A DNA stretch of 64,000 bases from an uncultured Alphaproteobacteria bacterium (GCA_902610175.1 CACLUR010000004.1:1-64000), one strand, 5' to 3'; counted from the stretch's first letter, positions 1 through 9,507 are shown. The notes: generated by a model not told the origin, from the sequence alone. A program made the numbers and translations.

Positions 1-115
1 CTAATAATTTTTTTGCACCACGTTTATATGAGTCGTACTTAGGATGATTATTTTTTTTTGACCATCTATTATTACCATCCATAATAAAAGAAATATGTTT
101 AATTTTATTTTTCAA
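1..115 (-). CDS. uppS: Undecaprenyl diphosphate synthase, N-terminal fragment cut by the window edge
   Basis: Only the first 38 or so codons are in the window. Translation from a TTG at 115 gives an N-terminus with KHISFIMDGNNRW, matching the family signature IMDGNGRW whose Asp binds Mg-pyrophosphate; the usual second Gly is Asn here. The enzyme makes the C55 lipid carrier for peptidoglycan. No ATG is available upstream of the motif in frame, and the TTG lies directly after the frr stop at 117-119, so translational coupling is likely. The pyrH-frr-uppS order is widely conserved. The identity is secure; the start codon is inferred. Confidence 0.85.
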   Translation of the reverse strand, partial: MKNKIKHISFIMDGNNRWSKKNNHPKYDSYKRGAKKLL

Positions 116-116
116 A

Positions 117-668
117 CTATACTTTTAATATTTCTGACTCTTTTGAGCTTGTTAATTTTTCTATTTCTTTGATTGAATGATCAGTAATTTTTTGAACATC
201 CTCTTGAAATTTTTTACTTTCATCTATTGATAGTAGTTTTTCTTTTTCAAGATTTTTAATTTCATCAAGATATTTTCTTCTTATAGTTCGAACCGAGACT
301 TTAAATTTTTCTGAGATTTCTGATACTATTTTAACTAATTCTTTTCTTCTTTCAGCTGTCAGCTCTGGGAATTTTAATAAAATATTATTGCCATCACTTT
401 GTGGAGTTACACCCAAATTTGAGTCTAATATTGATTTTTCAATTATTTTTATTAATGAAGTGTCCCAAATATTTACACTTAAAGTCATGTTATCTAGGTT
501 ATTAATATTTGAGAGTTGAGTTAATGGTGTTTTTGAACCATAACTATCTACTATTATAGTTTTGAGTATATCAGGAGATACTCTCCCAGTCCTTATATTT
601 TTTAATTCATTAGAAAATGCACTTATACTTGAATTCATTTCTTCAGAGCAATTTTCTTTATTAAACAT
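117..668 (-). CDS. frr: Ribosome recycling factor
   Basis: This 183 aa protein has the usual length for RRF (about 185 aa), which splits post-termination ribosomes together with EF-G. The N-terminal helix carries RTGRVSP (aa 26-32), the family's R-x-G-R-x-x-P element. The C-terminal helix is basic and helical (RKELVKIVSEISEKFKVSVR). The start codon overlaps the pyrH stop by one base (TAATG), showing tight coupling in the rpsB-tsf-pyrH-frr-uppS operon. Confidence 0.97.
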   Translation of the reverse strand: MFNKENCSEEMNSSISAFSNELKNIRTGRVSPDILKTIIVDSYGSKTPLTQLSNINNLDNMTLSVNIWDTSLIKIIEKSILDSNLGVTPQSDGNNILLKFPELTAERRKELVKIVSEISEKFKVSVRTIRRKYLDEIKNLEKEKLLSIDESKKFQEDVQKITDHSIKEIEKLTSSKESEILKV

Positions 669-1378
669 TATTTAGTATCTTTAATTATTGAATACGATCC
701 CTTACCATCTACAATATCAATAATATTTGAGCTTTTTAAAATAGAGAATATAATTATAGGCAATGATCTATCTTTTGCTAAACTTATAGCAGTTGCATCC
801 ATAACTTTTATTTCTTTATTTAAATAATCTGAGTATGAGATTTCAGAAATTTTTTTAGCATCAGAATTACTTATAGGATCTTTATTATAAATACCATCTA
901 CTTTTGTTCCTTTAAAAATAACATCTGATTTCATTTCAGATGCTCTAAGTACCGCAGCTGTATCTGTAGAAAAAAAAGGGTTGCCTGTGCCAGAGGCAAA
1001 TATTACAACGCGATTTTTGTCTAAATGACTAGAGGCTTTATTTTTAATATAGGGTTCAGCGACTTTATTAATACTTATAGCTGTCATTACCCTTGAGTCT
1101 ACGCCTATCTTTTTTAGGTTAGATTGTAAAGCTAAAGAATTTATTACGGTGCCTAACATGCCCATATAATCAGATGTTACTCTATCAACTACACCATTTG
1201 AAAAAGATGAACCTCGAATAAAATTTCCACCACCCAAAACAATAGAAATTTTTAAGTTTTTAGATTGAAGATTTTTTATACTTTTTGAGAGGTCATTAAG
1301 TATTTCGAAGTCAAACCCATGCTCATTTGATCCTGCTAAAGATTCTCCTGATATCTTTAGCATGATATTTTTATACAT
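668..1378 (-). CDS. pyrH: Uridylate kinase (UMP kinase)
   Basis: This 236 aa member of the amino-acid-kinase family phosphorylates UMP to UDP in the cytoplasm as part of pyrimidine nucleotide synthesis. The N-terminal LKISGESLAG is the phosphate-binding segment, GGGNFIRG follows near aa 50-57, and a later segment TGNPFFSTDTAA is typical of bacterial UMP kinases. Length is normal. It sits 4 bp downstream of tsf and overlaps frr by one base, in the standard bacterial order. Confidence 0.97.
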   Translation of the reverse strand: MYKNIMLKISGESLAGSNEHGFDFEILNDLSKSIKNLQSKNLKISIVLGGGNFIRGSSFSNGVVDRVTSDYMGMLGTVINSLALQSNLKKIGVDSRVMTAISINKVAEPYIKNKASSHLDKNRVVIFASGTGNPFFSTDTAAVLRASEMKSDVIFKGTKVDGIYNKDPISNSDAKKISEISYSDYLNKEIKVMDATAISLAKDRSLPIIIFSILKSSNIIDIVDGKGSYSIIKDTK

Positions 1379-1382
1379 ATTA

Positions 1383-2255
1383 TTAGATAGTATATAAATC
1401 CATAGATGTAATGTTAAGGCTTATATTATTATTTTTAGAAATATCACTCAAAAAAGTACTAACGTTCTTTTTTGGGTCTGTAATTAAAGCTTGTCCTAGG
1501 AGTGTATTTTCTTTAATAAATTTATTTAATTTTCCTTGAATAATCTGATTTTTCTTATCTTCTGGGACATTAATTAATTGTTTTATAATAATATCTTTTT
1601 CATCATCAATAATTTTAGAATTTATTGAATTTTCGTCAATAGCTATTGGCTTCATTGCAGATATTTGCATTGCTATTACTTTAAGCTCATCAACTAATTT
1701 TAATGCAGTATTTTGATTATCTGTTTTGATTTCAACCACAGATCCTATTTTAGAACAATTTGAATTATATTTATTATGAAGATAAGATATGAAAATTGAA
1801 TTTTTTGAAAAATATTTTTTATAATAAACAATTTGGATATTTTCTCCAATCTTTGAGATTAAATCTGTAAGACTATCATTTAAGGACTTATCATTTACTC
1901 TTAATTCACTTAAATCTTTATCTGTTCCATTATCCTTAATATCTTTATTTTCATGAATAGATTTTGATAAAGTTTCAACAAAGTTTAAAAAATCGTCATT
2001 TTTAGCAACAAAATCGGTTTCACATTTTATTTTACACACAGTAAATTCAGTATTTGATGCAATATTATAAAAAGATACAACACCCTCATTTGTTTCTCTA
2101 TCTTGTTTTTTTTGCGCTTTAAGAATTCCTTTTTCCCTTAACCATTTTACTGCAGCATCAATATCGTTATTATTTTCAGATAATGCTTTTTTACAATCAA
2201 CTATTCCACTACCTGTAATATTCCTAAGTTTTTTAATCAATTCCATACTACTCAT
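1383..2255 (-). CDS. tsf: Translation elongation factor Ts
   Basis: EF-Ts is the nucleotide exchange factor for EF-Tu. The UBA-like N-terminus reads MELIKKLRNITGSGIVDCKK followed by ALSENN, and TDFVAKNDDF is the conserved segment contacting EF-Tu. The reading frame stays open to an ATG at 2291, but that would add 12 residues (KKLAQKKVFPK) unlike the family and lie inside rpsB. I therefore place the start at the ATG at 2255, with a second ATG at 2246 also possible. The product is then about 290 aa, normal for alphaproteobacteria. It overlaps the rpsB stop by 8 bp, implying coupling to rpsB. Confidence 0.95.
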   Translation of the reverse strand: MSSMELIKKLRNITGSGIVDCKKALSENNNDIDAAVKWLREKGILKAQKKQDRETNEGVVSFYNIASNTEFTVCKIKCETDFVAKNDDFLNFVETLSKSIHENKDIKDNGTDKDLSELRVNDKSLNDSLTDLISKIGENIQIVYYKKYFSKNSIFISYLHNKYNSNCSKIGSVVEIKTDNQNTALKLVDELKVIAMQISAMKPIAIDENSINSKIIDDEKDIIIKQLINVPEDKKNQIIQGKLNKFIKENTLLGQALITDPKKNVSTFLSDISKNNNISLNITSMDLYTI

Positions 2256-2961
2256 TTTTGGAAATACTTTCTTTTGGGCTAGTTTCTTCATTTGAAATTA
2301 AGACTTTTTTAAAATTATCAAGAATAAATTGAACTGATTTGACTCCATCATCATTTGCAGGTATAGGATAGTCAATTACATCTGGGTCACAATTAGTGTC
2401 AACTATTCCAATAATTGGAATGCCTAATTTTTTTGCTTCTAAAACTGCTATGTGCTCTCTGTTTGTATCAATAATGAAAATTACATCAGGTGTAGATTTC
2501 ATTTCAACTATACCTCCAAGAGTTTTTTCTAATCTGATTTTCTTTTTTTCTATATCTGATAATTCTTTTTTTGTAAAAACAGTGTCATCAGAATTTAATA
2601 TATTTTTATAATTATCAAGTGTATTAATGGATTTTTTAACCGTGTTCCAATTGGTTATCATGCCACCTAACCATCTAAAATTTACAAAATAATTATTCGT
2701 TTCTTGTGCTATGTCTTCAACAATTTCACTATGTTGTTTTTTAGTTGAAACAAAAAGGAATTTTTTTTTATTCTTTGAGGATTCATGAGCAAATTTCAAA
2801 GCATTTTCAATTAGAGGAAGTGACTTTCTCAAATCTAAAATATGCGTACCATTTTTTTCCCCATATATGTACTTTTCCATTTTTGGGTTCCATCTTTTTT
2901 TGTTATGTCCAAAATGTGAACCATTCTTTAAGAGATCTTCTAGTGATATTTCAATATTCAT
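2248..2961 (-). CDS. rpsB: 30S ribosomal protein S2
   Basis: This 237 aa protein begins with the S2 signature GSHFGHNKKRWNPKM (about aa 14-28) followed by YIYGEKNGTHILDL, and contains FRWLGGMITNW, which S2 proteins share. Its ribosome binding site is strong (GGAGG with 5 bases to the ATG). It heads the rpsB-tsf-pyrH-frr-uppS operon and is preceded by a structured leader that can mask its ribosome binding site, consistent with feedback control by S2. Confidence 0.98.
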   Translation of the reverse strand: MNIEISLEDLLKNGSHFGHNKKRWNPKMEKYIYGEKNGTHILDLRKSLPLIENALKFAHESSKNKKKFLFVSTKKQHSEIVEDIAQETNNYFVNFRWLGGMITNWNTVKKSINTLDNYKNILNSDDTVFTKKELSDIEKKKIRLEKTLGGIVEMKSTPDVIFIIDTNREHIAVLEAKKLGIPIIGIVDTNCDPDVIDYPIPANDDGVKSVQFILDNFKKVLISNEETSPKESISKNE

Positions 2962-3030
2962 TTTGCCTCCGGTTTAACTTTAGTTAATAGAAAGGAAACC
3001 CTAAGGCACCGGATGTCTATTAACCTGTTT
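2962..3030 (-). promoter_or_regulatory. Structured rpsB (S2) leader RNA, candidate autoregulatory pseudoknot
   Basis: On the transcribed strand, GTTAATAGA (3024-3016) pairs perfectly with TCTATTAAC (2991-2983), a 9-bp stem. Its loop contains CCGGTGCCT. The loop CCGGT (3012-3008) can pair with ACCGG at 2973-2969, or the loop TGCCT with AGGCA at 2968-2964. Both partners overlap the Shine-Dalgarno GGAGG (2970-2966). This is a pseudoknot that could close the ribosome site. Cis-regulatory motifs preceding rpsB are known from 'Candidatus Pelagibacter'; whether this is the same family was not tested. Confidence 0.65.
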
Positions 3031-3071
3031 TTTTCTGAAGTTTTAAAGGATAAAAATTTAATATTCAAGAG

Positions 3072-6000
3072 TTAATTCAAGGAAATATTTAGTATTTTAT
3101 TTTCATATTGAACTCGAATATTGTTAAGATTATTTACTTTTTCTAGATCTAGAAGCTCCTGATAGGAAATATGATTTATCTGGCTGAGTAGATCATTATC
3201 CTCAATTACGTTTAATTTATCAATATTGACATTATAGAAGTCATTTTTAGTTACTGTTTTAATTTTTGTTTTTATATATTTTGCATGAAGTGAAGTCGCA
3301 TCAAGTTTGTCGTCAAAAAGTCTTAAATCAAAAAATCCACTTTCATTTATTACATTCAAAAGGATATACCTTTTACCATTTCTAGTAGTTTTATATTGTG
3401 CTTTTACAACATAGAAATAAAACTCTTCCATAAATTGGAGCTTAGAGTCAATTTTTTCTTTAAAGGAGAAATGATTAAGATTTGTAAGTATTTTTGTTTG
3501 TTTTTTTTGAGAATAAAGAAATCCATAACTTTCAAATTCAGCTTTTATTGGGTCAACTGTGCTATATTCTTTTTTTAAAAAAAATTGGCTATCAGATAAG
3601 TCATTAAACAATGATGCTCCAGTTTTTTTTTGTATTATGTTTTCAACATTTGCATATAGTTTTGAAATGTCTGTATGGAGTGATTTTAAAGAATTAGATA
3701 ATATAAGTTTCTCTATTTGTCTTTTATTCAAGACTGATCTTGATAATCGATCATTAAAATCTGATAGCGATTTGAATTTACCGTTTTTATTTCTTTCAAT
3801 TACTAATTCTTTCATGGACTCGTCACCTACTCCTTTAAGTGCAGCTAATCCATAAATAATCTTATCTTTATGCACTACAAATTTATAATCTGAATAATTT
3901 ATATCAGGTGGTAAAATTTTTAAATCTCGTTCGTATATTTCATTTAATATTACAAAAATTTTGTCAGTATTATTCAATGAATTATTAAGTAGTTCACAAT
4001 AAAATTCTAATGGAAAATTTGCTTTTAAATATGCTGTATAATAAGTAATGAAAGCATATGCAGCTGCATGGCTTTTATTAAATCCATATTCTGCAAATTT
4101 TTCAATCAAGGAGAACAGTTTTTCAGCATCTTTAGTCCTAACTTTTTTATTTACAGCACCTTTAATAAAATTGTCCTTTTGACTTATCAATTCAGATTTA
4201 ATCTTTTTACCAATAGCTCTTCTAAGTAAATCTGCTTGACCTAAAGTATAACCTGAGATTACTTGAGCTATTTTCATTATTTGTTCTTGATACACAATTA
4301 TTCCATAGGTTTCTTTCAAGATTGGTTCAAGCAGTGGGTGATCATATATAATTTCTTCCTCACCTTTTTTTCTTTTAATAAAACTATCAATGAATTGCAT
4401 TGGACCAGGTCTATTCAATGCTAAAACTGCTATAACTTCATCTAAACTTGTTGGTTTAAGTTTAATCAAAGTGTCAACCATTGCTGCACTTTCAACTTGA
4501 AATACTCCACACGTGTAGCCTTTACTTAATAAATTAAAAGTTTTTTGGTCATTAAAAGATATTTCAGTTAGGTCAATAGAAATTTGATTTTTTTCTTTAA
4601 TTAATTTAAGAGTTTCATCAATTATAGTGAGATTTGCTAAGCCTAGAAAATCAAATTTTAATAAACCAGCTTTTTCACAGTCTTTCATATTATATTGTGT
4701 GGCCAATATTTCAGAGTCATCGTCTTTGAATAAAGGAATATTTCCATAAAGCTTATCTGACGAAATGATTATACCTGCTGCATGGGTTGAAACATTTCTT
4801 AGCGCACCTTCCATTGACTCTGCTTTATCCATCATTGGAGAGTCAGCTAATTCACCTAATTGATCAGTATGATTAGCTTTTAACTCACTGATACTTAAAG
4901 GGTGAACTGGATTATAGGGTATTTTGTTTACCATTCTCTCTACTTCAGAATAAGGAACACCCTCAACTCTACCAATGTCCTTTAATATTCCTCTAGAAAT
5001 CATAGAACCAAAAGTGATTATTTGAGCAACATTCTGGAAACCATACTTTTTTTGTACATACTCAATTACTTCATCTCTTCTTGATTTACAAAAGTCTATA
5101 TCAAAATCAGGCATAGAAACTCTATCTGGATTTAAAAATCTCTCAAAAAGCAAACCAAATTGAATTGGATCTATATCAGTAATTAATAAAGACCATGCAA
5201 CAATTGAACCAGCACCCGATCCCCTTCCAGGACCAACAGGAATTGAATTTGATTTAGCCCATCTGATAAAATCACTAACTATAAGAAAATATCCGGAGAA
5301 TTTCATTTTTATGATTACATTTAGTTCATACTCTAAACGATCTCTATAAATTTTTGATTGACTGTTAAACTCTTCAATTGTCATATTTGAAAGTATCTTT
5401 TTCAATCTTAAATCTAAGCCACTTCTAGATTGTTGAACAATTTCTTTATCTTCATCAGAGTCAAAATCTGATTTAAAATTAGGTAATGTAATAGGTTTTT
5501 CCTCAATTAAAAAATTAATTTTATTTGCTATTAAATTTGAATTTTGTATTAATGGCTTTAAGTTATTATTTTCTAGATTATTTTTAATTAAAGAATAATT
5601 ATTTTTTATATTAAAAGTAGTATTTTGTAAATATTCACCGTTTTTTAAGCAATGGAGTATTTTTATTGCATTATAATCTTTATCTTGTTTGTAAAAACTA
5701 AATGAAGATACAAATGAATTAATTTTAGATCTTTGAGATATTTCATTTAAAAGTTTATTATCTAATTTTTCATCAAATTCAAAAAAAATATCATTTTTAA
5801 AAAAATTTTTTAAAGCATTAATTTCTTCTAAAATAATCTTTAAATTATTTGTATTTATATTCAAATCTTGAAAATAACTAAATAACCCACCTAGAATTAA
5901 AATATTACCATCAGAAAAATTATTAATATTATTTAAAGATAATTGAAACTCATTTTCAGTATTTATTTTTGTCGATAATATATTGAGATTTTTAAAACCA

Positions 6001-6257
6001 ATATTATTTTTTGAAATAAAAGTAAGTCGAGACTTATGTCTTAATTTTGAGATGTAATCAACATCCAATCCTATAATTGGTTGGATCCCTTTATCTTTAC
6101 ATTTTATTGAAAATTCAAGAGCTCCAGATAATAATTTATAGTCTGTTAATGCCATTGCAGGTAATTTTTTCTTTTCAGCAAAATTTACAAGATCGTCAAT
6201 TTTAATATTTGACTCACAAATAGAGTAGTTTGAATAATTTCTTAAAGGTATCAGCAT
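3072..6257 (-). CDS. dnaE: DNA polymerase III alpha subunit
   Basis: This is the replicative polymerase. The 1061 aa protein has an N-terminal PHP domain, then the polymerase core with the catalytic motif MPDFDIDF (catalytic Asp384 and Asp386) and KFDFLGLANL for the third Asp. GPGRGSGAGS and the FAEYGFNKSHAAAYA segment of the fingers/beta-binding region are also present. It is about 100 residues shorter than typical DnaE (near 1160). The PHP N-terminus reads NYSNYSICES where relatives have a His-rich start, so the PHP metal site looks lost. It overlaps lolD by 7 bp. Confidence 0.97.
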   Translation of the reverse strand: MLIPLRNYSNYSICESNIKIDDLVNFAEKKKLPAMALTDYKLLSGALEFSIKCKDKGIQPIIGLDVDYISKLRHKSRLTFISKNNIGFKNLNILSTKINTENEFQLSLNNINNFSDGNILILGGLFSYFQDLNINTNNLKIILEEINALKNFFKNDIFFEFDEKLDNKLLNEISQRSKINSFVSSFSFYKQDKDYNAIKILHCLKNGEYLQNTTFNIKNNYSLIKNNLENNNLKPLIQNSNLIANKINFLIEEKPITLPNFKSDFDSDEDKEIVQQSRSGLDLRLKKILSNMTIEEFNSQSKIYRDRLEYELNVIIKMKFSGYFLIVSDFIRWAKSNSIPVGPGRGSGAGSIVAWSLLITDIDPIQFGLLFERFLNPDRVSMPDFDIDFCKSRRDEVIEYVQKKYGFQNVAQIITFGSMISRGILKDIGRVEGVPYSEVERMVNKIPYNPVHPLSISELKANHTDQLGELADSPMMDKAESMEGALRNVSTHAAGIIISSDKLYGNIPLFKDDDSEILATQYNMKDCEKAGLLKFDFLGLANLTIIDETLKLIKEKNQISIDLTEISFNDQKTFNLLSKGYTCGVFQVESAAMVDTLIKLKPTSLDEVIAVLALNRPGPMQFIDSFIKRKKGEEEIIYDHPLLEPILKETYGIIVYQEQIMKIAQVISGYTLGQADLLRRAIGKKIKSELISQKDNFIKGAVNKKVRTKDAEKLFSLIEKFAEYGFNKSHAAAYAFITYYTAYLKANFPLEFYCELLNNSLNNTDKIFVILNEIYERDLKILPPDINYSDYKFVVHKDKIIYGLAALKGVGDESMKELVIERNKNGKFKSLSDFNDRLSRSVLNKRQIEKLILSNSLKSLHTDISKLYANVENIIQKKTGASLFNDLSDSQFFLKKEYSTVDPIKAEFESYGFLYSQKKQTKILTNLNHFSFKEKIDSKLQFMEEFYFYVVKAQYKTTRNGKRYILLNVINESGFFDLRLFDDKLDATSLHAKYIKTKIKTVTKNDFYNVNIDKLNVIEDNDLLSQINHISYQELLDLEKVNNLNNIRVQYENKILNISLN

Positions 6258-6886
6258 TCTATTATTGATTTATCTTCAATTGTATAAGACTTATCAAAAA
6301 GTGGACGAAATGAAATATCATGACTTGCTATTATTGTTGATAAATTGAACTTTTTAGAACTATTCAGTATAAGGTCAATTACCAACTTTGCATTTTCTTT
6401 ATCTAAATAACTTGTAGGTTCATCAGCTATTAAAAGTTTAGGGCTATTCACAAGTGATCTAGCAACACAAACTCTTTGTTTCTGTCCATTTGATAACTGA
6501 TTAGGGTATTTAAATTTAAATTGACTCAAATTTAAATATGATAAAATTTTTTCAATTTTTCTAGAGTCATTACATTTTAATTTAATATTATCAAAAATGT
6601 TTAATTCAGATATTAAATAATGATCTTGAAATATAATACCTATATCATCCTTAAGAAGTTCAAAATGGTTTTTTACTAATTTTCCATCAAAGTAAATATC
6701 ACCGGAGTCTAAGTTGTCTAATCCTGATATTAAGTTTAATAAAGTCGACTTACCACAGCCTGATGGACCAAATAAAAAGATATTTTGATTATGATCTACT
6801 GATAAATTTAATTTATTGATTACTTGAAAATTTCCTACCTTAGATAGGTATGATTTAGAAACATTTTTTAGTTCTAATAAACTCAT
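6251..6886 (-). CDS. lolD: Lipoprotein-release ABC transporter ATP-binding protein LolD
   Basis: This 211 aa ABC ATPase has Walker A GPSGCGKST at aa 40-48, signature LSNGQKQRV (Asn replaces the usual second Gly) and Walker B LLIADEPTS. It belongs to the LolD/MacB-like group by length and by its partner. The start overlaps the 3' end of the adjacent LolC/E-type permease by 4 bp. Together they would extract outer-membrane lipoproteins from the inner membrane for LolA. A general FtsE-like role is less likely given the neighbour. Confidence 0.9.
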   Translation of the reverse strand: MSLLELKNVSKSYLSKVGNFQVINKLNLSVDHNQNIFLFGPSGCGKSTLLNLISGLDNLDSGDIYFDGKLVKNHFELLKDDIGIIFQDHYLISELNIFDNIKLKCNDSRKIEKILSYLNLSQFKFKYPNQLSNGQKQRVCVARSLVNSPKLLIADEPTSYLDKENAKLVIDLILNSSKKFNLSTIIASHDISFRPLFDKSYTIEDKSIIEC

Positions 6887-8070
6887 CTTAATATTAAATT
6901 TGGTTTAATTCTAAATATTCTCAATATCGGAATGTAAGAAGCGATTAAACTTGAAAAAAGAGAAATACTTACAATAAACAATATATCGTTTAATTTAATA
7001 CTATAGGGCATGGATGCTAGATATCTTATTTCATTATTCCAAAGTTCAAAGTTTAACAAATATGATAAAAAGTTTTCAACTGAGTCAATATTTATCGATA
7101 GGAGCAATCCTGAGCAAGTTCCAATAACAATAGAGAAAAATGATATTAAGAAAGAATTTAAAAAAAATAAAAAACAAATTTTTGATTGCTTTATACCTAA
7201 TGCTTTTAACAAAACAATGTCTTTATGTTTTTCTTTAATAAAAAAAATTTGATTTGAAATTATTGTAAAGGACGAAATTACAATAATAAAAAAGAGAATA
7301 ACAAACATAACATTTTTTTCAGTAGATAATGCTTGAGCTAAAGTTTGATTTTGGTCTTCCCATGTTGAATAGTTTAGGCCATCTAAGTCACTATAATCAA
7401 AGTCTTTATTATTCAAATAAATATCTATGACTTTATTGCTTTTGTTATTTTTAAACTGTTCGATATTGCTAAAAATAAAATATTTATCAAAGTCATATAC
7501 TCCTGTATTAAATATTCCTTTGATGGTTAATTGTCTTGAATTTAAAACAGGGCCCAAAATTGTCATAGAATTTCCAGGAATATTTATTTGCAAAGGCATC
7601 CCTACTTTCAAATTTAAAGATCTCGCTAGTTCAACTCCAATGAAAGCCCAATTATCGATATTTTTTTCAATTTCAAATATATTTTTATTAATTTTAGGTA
7701 TTTTATAAATATCATCTTTATTAAGTGATTTCATTAACAGACCCTCTATACCATTTTCATTACTTGTGATTACTCTTCTTTGAATATTTTCAACAAAAGC
7801 TATTGAAGGATTTTTTTCTTGAATTTTTTTTATTTTATCCTTGTTGGCATTGTAAATAGTAATATCTCCATTCACACCACTTAAAGAGTCAACTAGTTGT
7901 TCTCTAAAACCATTCATCACAGACATTACAGTAATTAAAATTGAAATACCTAAAATTAATGCTAGTGATGATAAAATTGTTGATACTGAGAAAGCTTTAT
8001 CTTTTTTAAAATTAAATATGTAGGAGAAAGATAATTTATGGAGTGTATTGTTCAAATTCAAAATTCTCAA
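6883..8070 (-). CDS. lolC: Lipoprotein-release ABC transporter permease (LolC/LolE family)
   Basis: This 395 aa permease carries the family hallmark MSVMNGFREQL after the first membrane segment, then a large periplasmic domain (about aa 60-245) and three more membrane segments (about 250-275, 295-325, 360-385). Only one LolC/E-type permease gene is next to lolD, so the transporter may be a homodimeric LolF-like complex, as in many alphaproteobacteria; a second copy elsewhere cannot be excluded. The start at 8070 overlaps proS by 35 bp. In-frame TTG codons at 8061 and 8055 are alternative starts. Confidence 0.9.
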   Translation of the reverse strand: MRILNLNNTLHKLSFSYIFNFKKDKAFSVSTILSSLALILGISILITVMSVMNGFREQLVDSLSGVNGDITIYNANKDKIKKIQEKNPSIAFVENIQRRVITSNENGIEGLLMKSLNKDDIYKIPKINKNIFEIEKNIDNWAFIGVELARSLNLKVGMPLQINIPGNSMTILGPVLNSRQLTIKGIFNTGVYDFDKYFIFSNIEQFKNNKSNKVIDIYLNNKDFDYSDLDGLNYSTWEDQNQTLAQALSTEKNVMFVILFFIIVISSFTIISNQIFFIKEKHKDIVLLKALGIKQSKICFLFFLNSFLISFFSIVIGTCSGLLLSINIDSVENFLSYLLNFELWNNEIRYLASMPYSIKLNDILFIVSISLFSSLIASYIPILRIFRIKPNLILR

Positions 8071-9310
8071 TTTCTTGTTTACTTAAGAATATCTTATCAC
8101 TGTTAGATCTACTAATCAGTTCAATTTGACCTTTTTCTTTAAAATTATTCCCGATAATCATTGTCCAAGGTATTCCAATCAATTCAGAATCTTTAATTTT
8201 TCTTCCTATACTTAAATCCCTATCGTCTAAACAAACATTATCATATTTAGTGATAAGCAGATTATAAATACTCTCCACATCTGTAATATAGTCAGAGTTT
8301 GGTTGCATTATGATGTTTATCTTAAATGGCGAAATATTAATTGGCCATTTGATACCTTTATCATCGTGGAATGCCTCTATTATTGCTGCTGTTAATCTGG
8401 AAACTCCTATTCCGTAGGATCCCATATATGGTGTTATTCTTTTTCCGTCTTGATTTAACACGAAGCATTCCAATGGCTTTGTATATTTTGTGCCAAAATT
8501 AAATATGTGGCCTACTTCAATACCTCTTCCCATTATCACATCAGATTTTGATTTATCGATCATTTCGTCAGATGCAGAATACATTGCTGTAATATCTTCA
8601 TAACTTTTTTTGTATAAATTGGTATCAACTAATTTAGAGTCATAAGCAAGTTCACTTTCACCAGTATTAGCTAATATTTGAAACTCATGAGACAAATCTC
8701 CACCAATAGCACCCGTCGCAGCTTTAACAGGTATCGGTTGTAAACCAAGATCTAGAAAAGTTTTTAAATAACTCCTAAAAAATTTTTTATAAGTTTTAAA
8801 AGCAGCTTCTTCGGTTAAGTCAAAACTATAGGCATCTTTCATTAAAAATTCTCTACCTCGCATGACGCCAAAGCGAGGTCTAATTTCATCTCTAAATTTC
8901 CATTGAATATGGTAGAGATATTTAGGAAGACCTTTATAAGAATTTACATAATCTGAAAATAAATCTGTAATGACCTCCTCATTCGTTGGGCCATATAATA
9001 AATCATTATCATGTCTGTCAGTAATTCTTAACATCTCTTTTCCATAGTCTGCATATCTGCCACTTTTTTTCCATAATTCTGAAGATTGAATAGTAGACAT
9101 TAACATTTCGTTAGAGCCTATTTCGTCTTGATTATTTCGAATTATATTTTCAATATTTTTTAATACTTTAAAACCTAATGGCAGCCAAGTGTATATTCCG
9201 GATGTGTGTTGCCTAATCATCGACGAGCGCAACATTAATTGATGAGAAATAATTTTAGCTTCTTTTGGTGACTCTTTTAGTGAGTTAAATAAAAGGTTTG
9301 AAAGTTTCAT
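8036..9310 (-). CDS. proS: Prolyl-tRNA synthetase, short alphaproteobacterial type
   Basis: This class II synthetase charges tRNA-Pro. Motif 1 region TSGIYTWLPLGFKVLKNIE, motif 2 region RPRFGVMRGREFLMKDAYSF and motif 3 region GIGVSRLTAAIIEA are all present. At 424 aa it lacks the roughly 180 aa editing insertion found in the E. coli enzyme (572 aa), which is normal for alphaproteobacteria. It overlaps DUF1467 by 4 bp and lolC by 35 bp within the long minus-strand gene run. Confidence 0.97.
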   Translation of the reverse strand: MKLSNLLFNSLKESPKEAKIISHQLMLRSSMIRQHTSGIYTWLPLGFKVLKNIENIIRNNQDEIGSNEMLMSTIQSSELWKKSGRYADYGKEMLRITDRHDNDLLYGPTNEEVITDLFSDYVNSYKGLPKYLYHIQWKFRDEIRPRFGVMRGREFLMKDAYSFDLTEEAAFKTYKKFFRSYLKTFLDLGLQPIPVKAATGAIGGDLSHEFQILANTGESELAYDSKLVDTNLYKKSYEDITAMYSASDEMIDKSKSDVIMGRGIEVGHIFNFGTKYTKPLECFVLNQDGKRITPYMGSYGIGVSRLTAAIIEAFHDDKGIKWPINISPFKINIIMQPNSDYITDVESIYNLLITKYDNVCLDDRDLSIGRKIKDSELIGIPWTMIIGNNFKEKGQIELISRSNSDKIFLSKQEIENFEFEQYTP

Positions 9311-9507
9311 TTAAAGTATTCAAATATATTATTTTCATATTTTATTATAAAAAAAGATACGATCATTGATAGGGCAAATGAAACTAAAAATTTTATTCCT
9401 AAATATGACTTTCTTGGCATACCCTCCTCAAAATCAGATCTTTTAATAGGTAATATTGTCATAAAAATAACCCACCAAATAATAAAAAGTAAGAATAAAA
9501 ACTTCAT
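9307..9507 (-). CDS. DUF1467-type small membrane protein
   Basis: This 66 aa protein has two predicted membrane helices (about aa 2-18 and 40-58). The short loop contains the ILPIKRSDFEEG element, which resembles the DUF1467 family. That family sits between rnj and proS in many alphaproteobacteria, and this gene occupies exactly that place. It overlaps both neighbours by 4 bp (ATGA), so it is almost surely translated. The function of the family is unknown to me. The family assignment rests on context and motif, not a profile search. Confidence 0.75.
   Translation of the reverse strand: MKFLFLLFIIWWVIFMTILPIKRSDFEEGMPRKSYLGIKFLVSFALSMIVSFFIIKYENNIFEYFK

Noticed and set aside
2256-2291. Upstream in-frame ATG extending tsf by 12 residues
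   Set aside because: The extension (KKLAQKKVFPK) does not match EF-Ts N-termini and lies inside rpsB; the start at 2255 fits the family.
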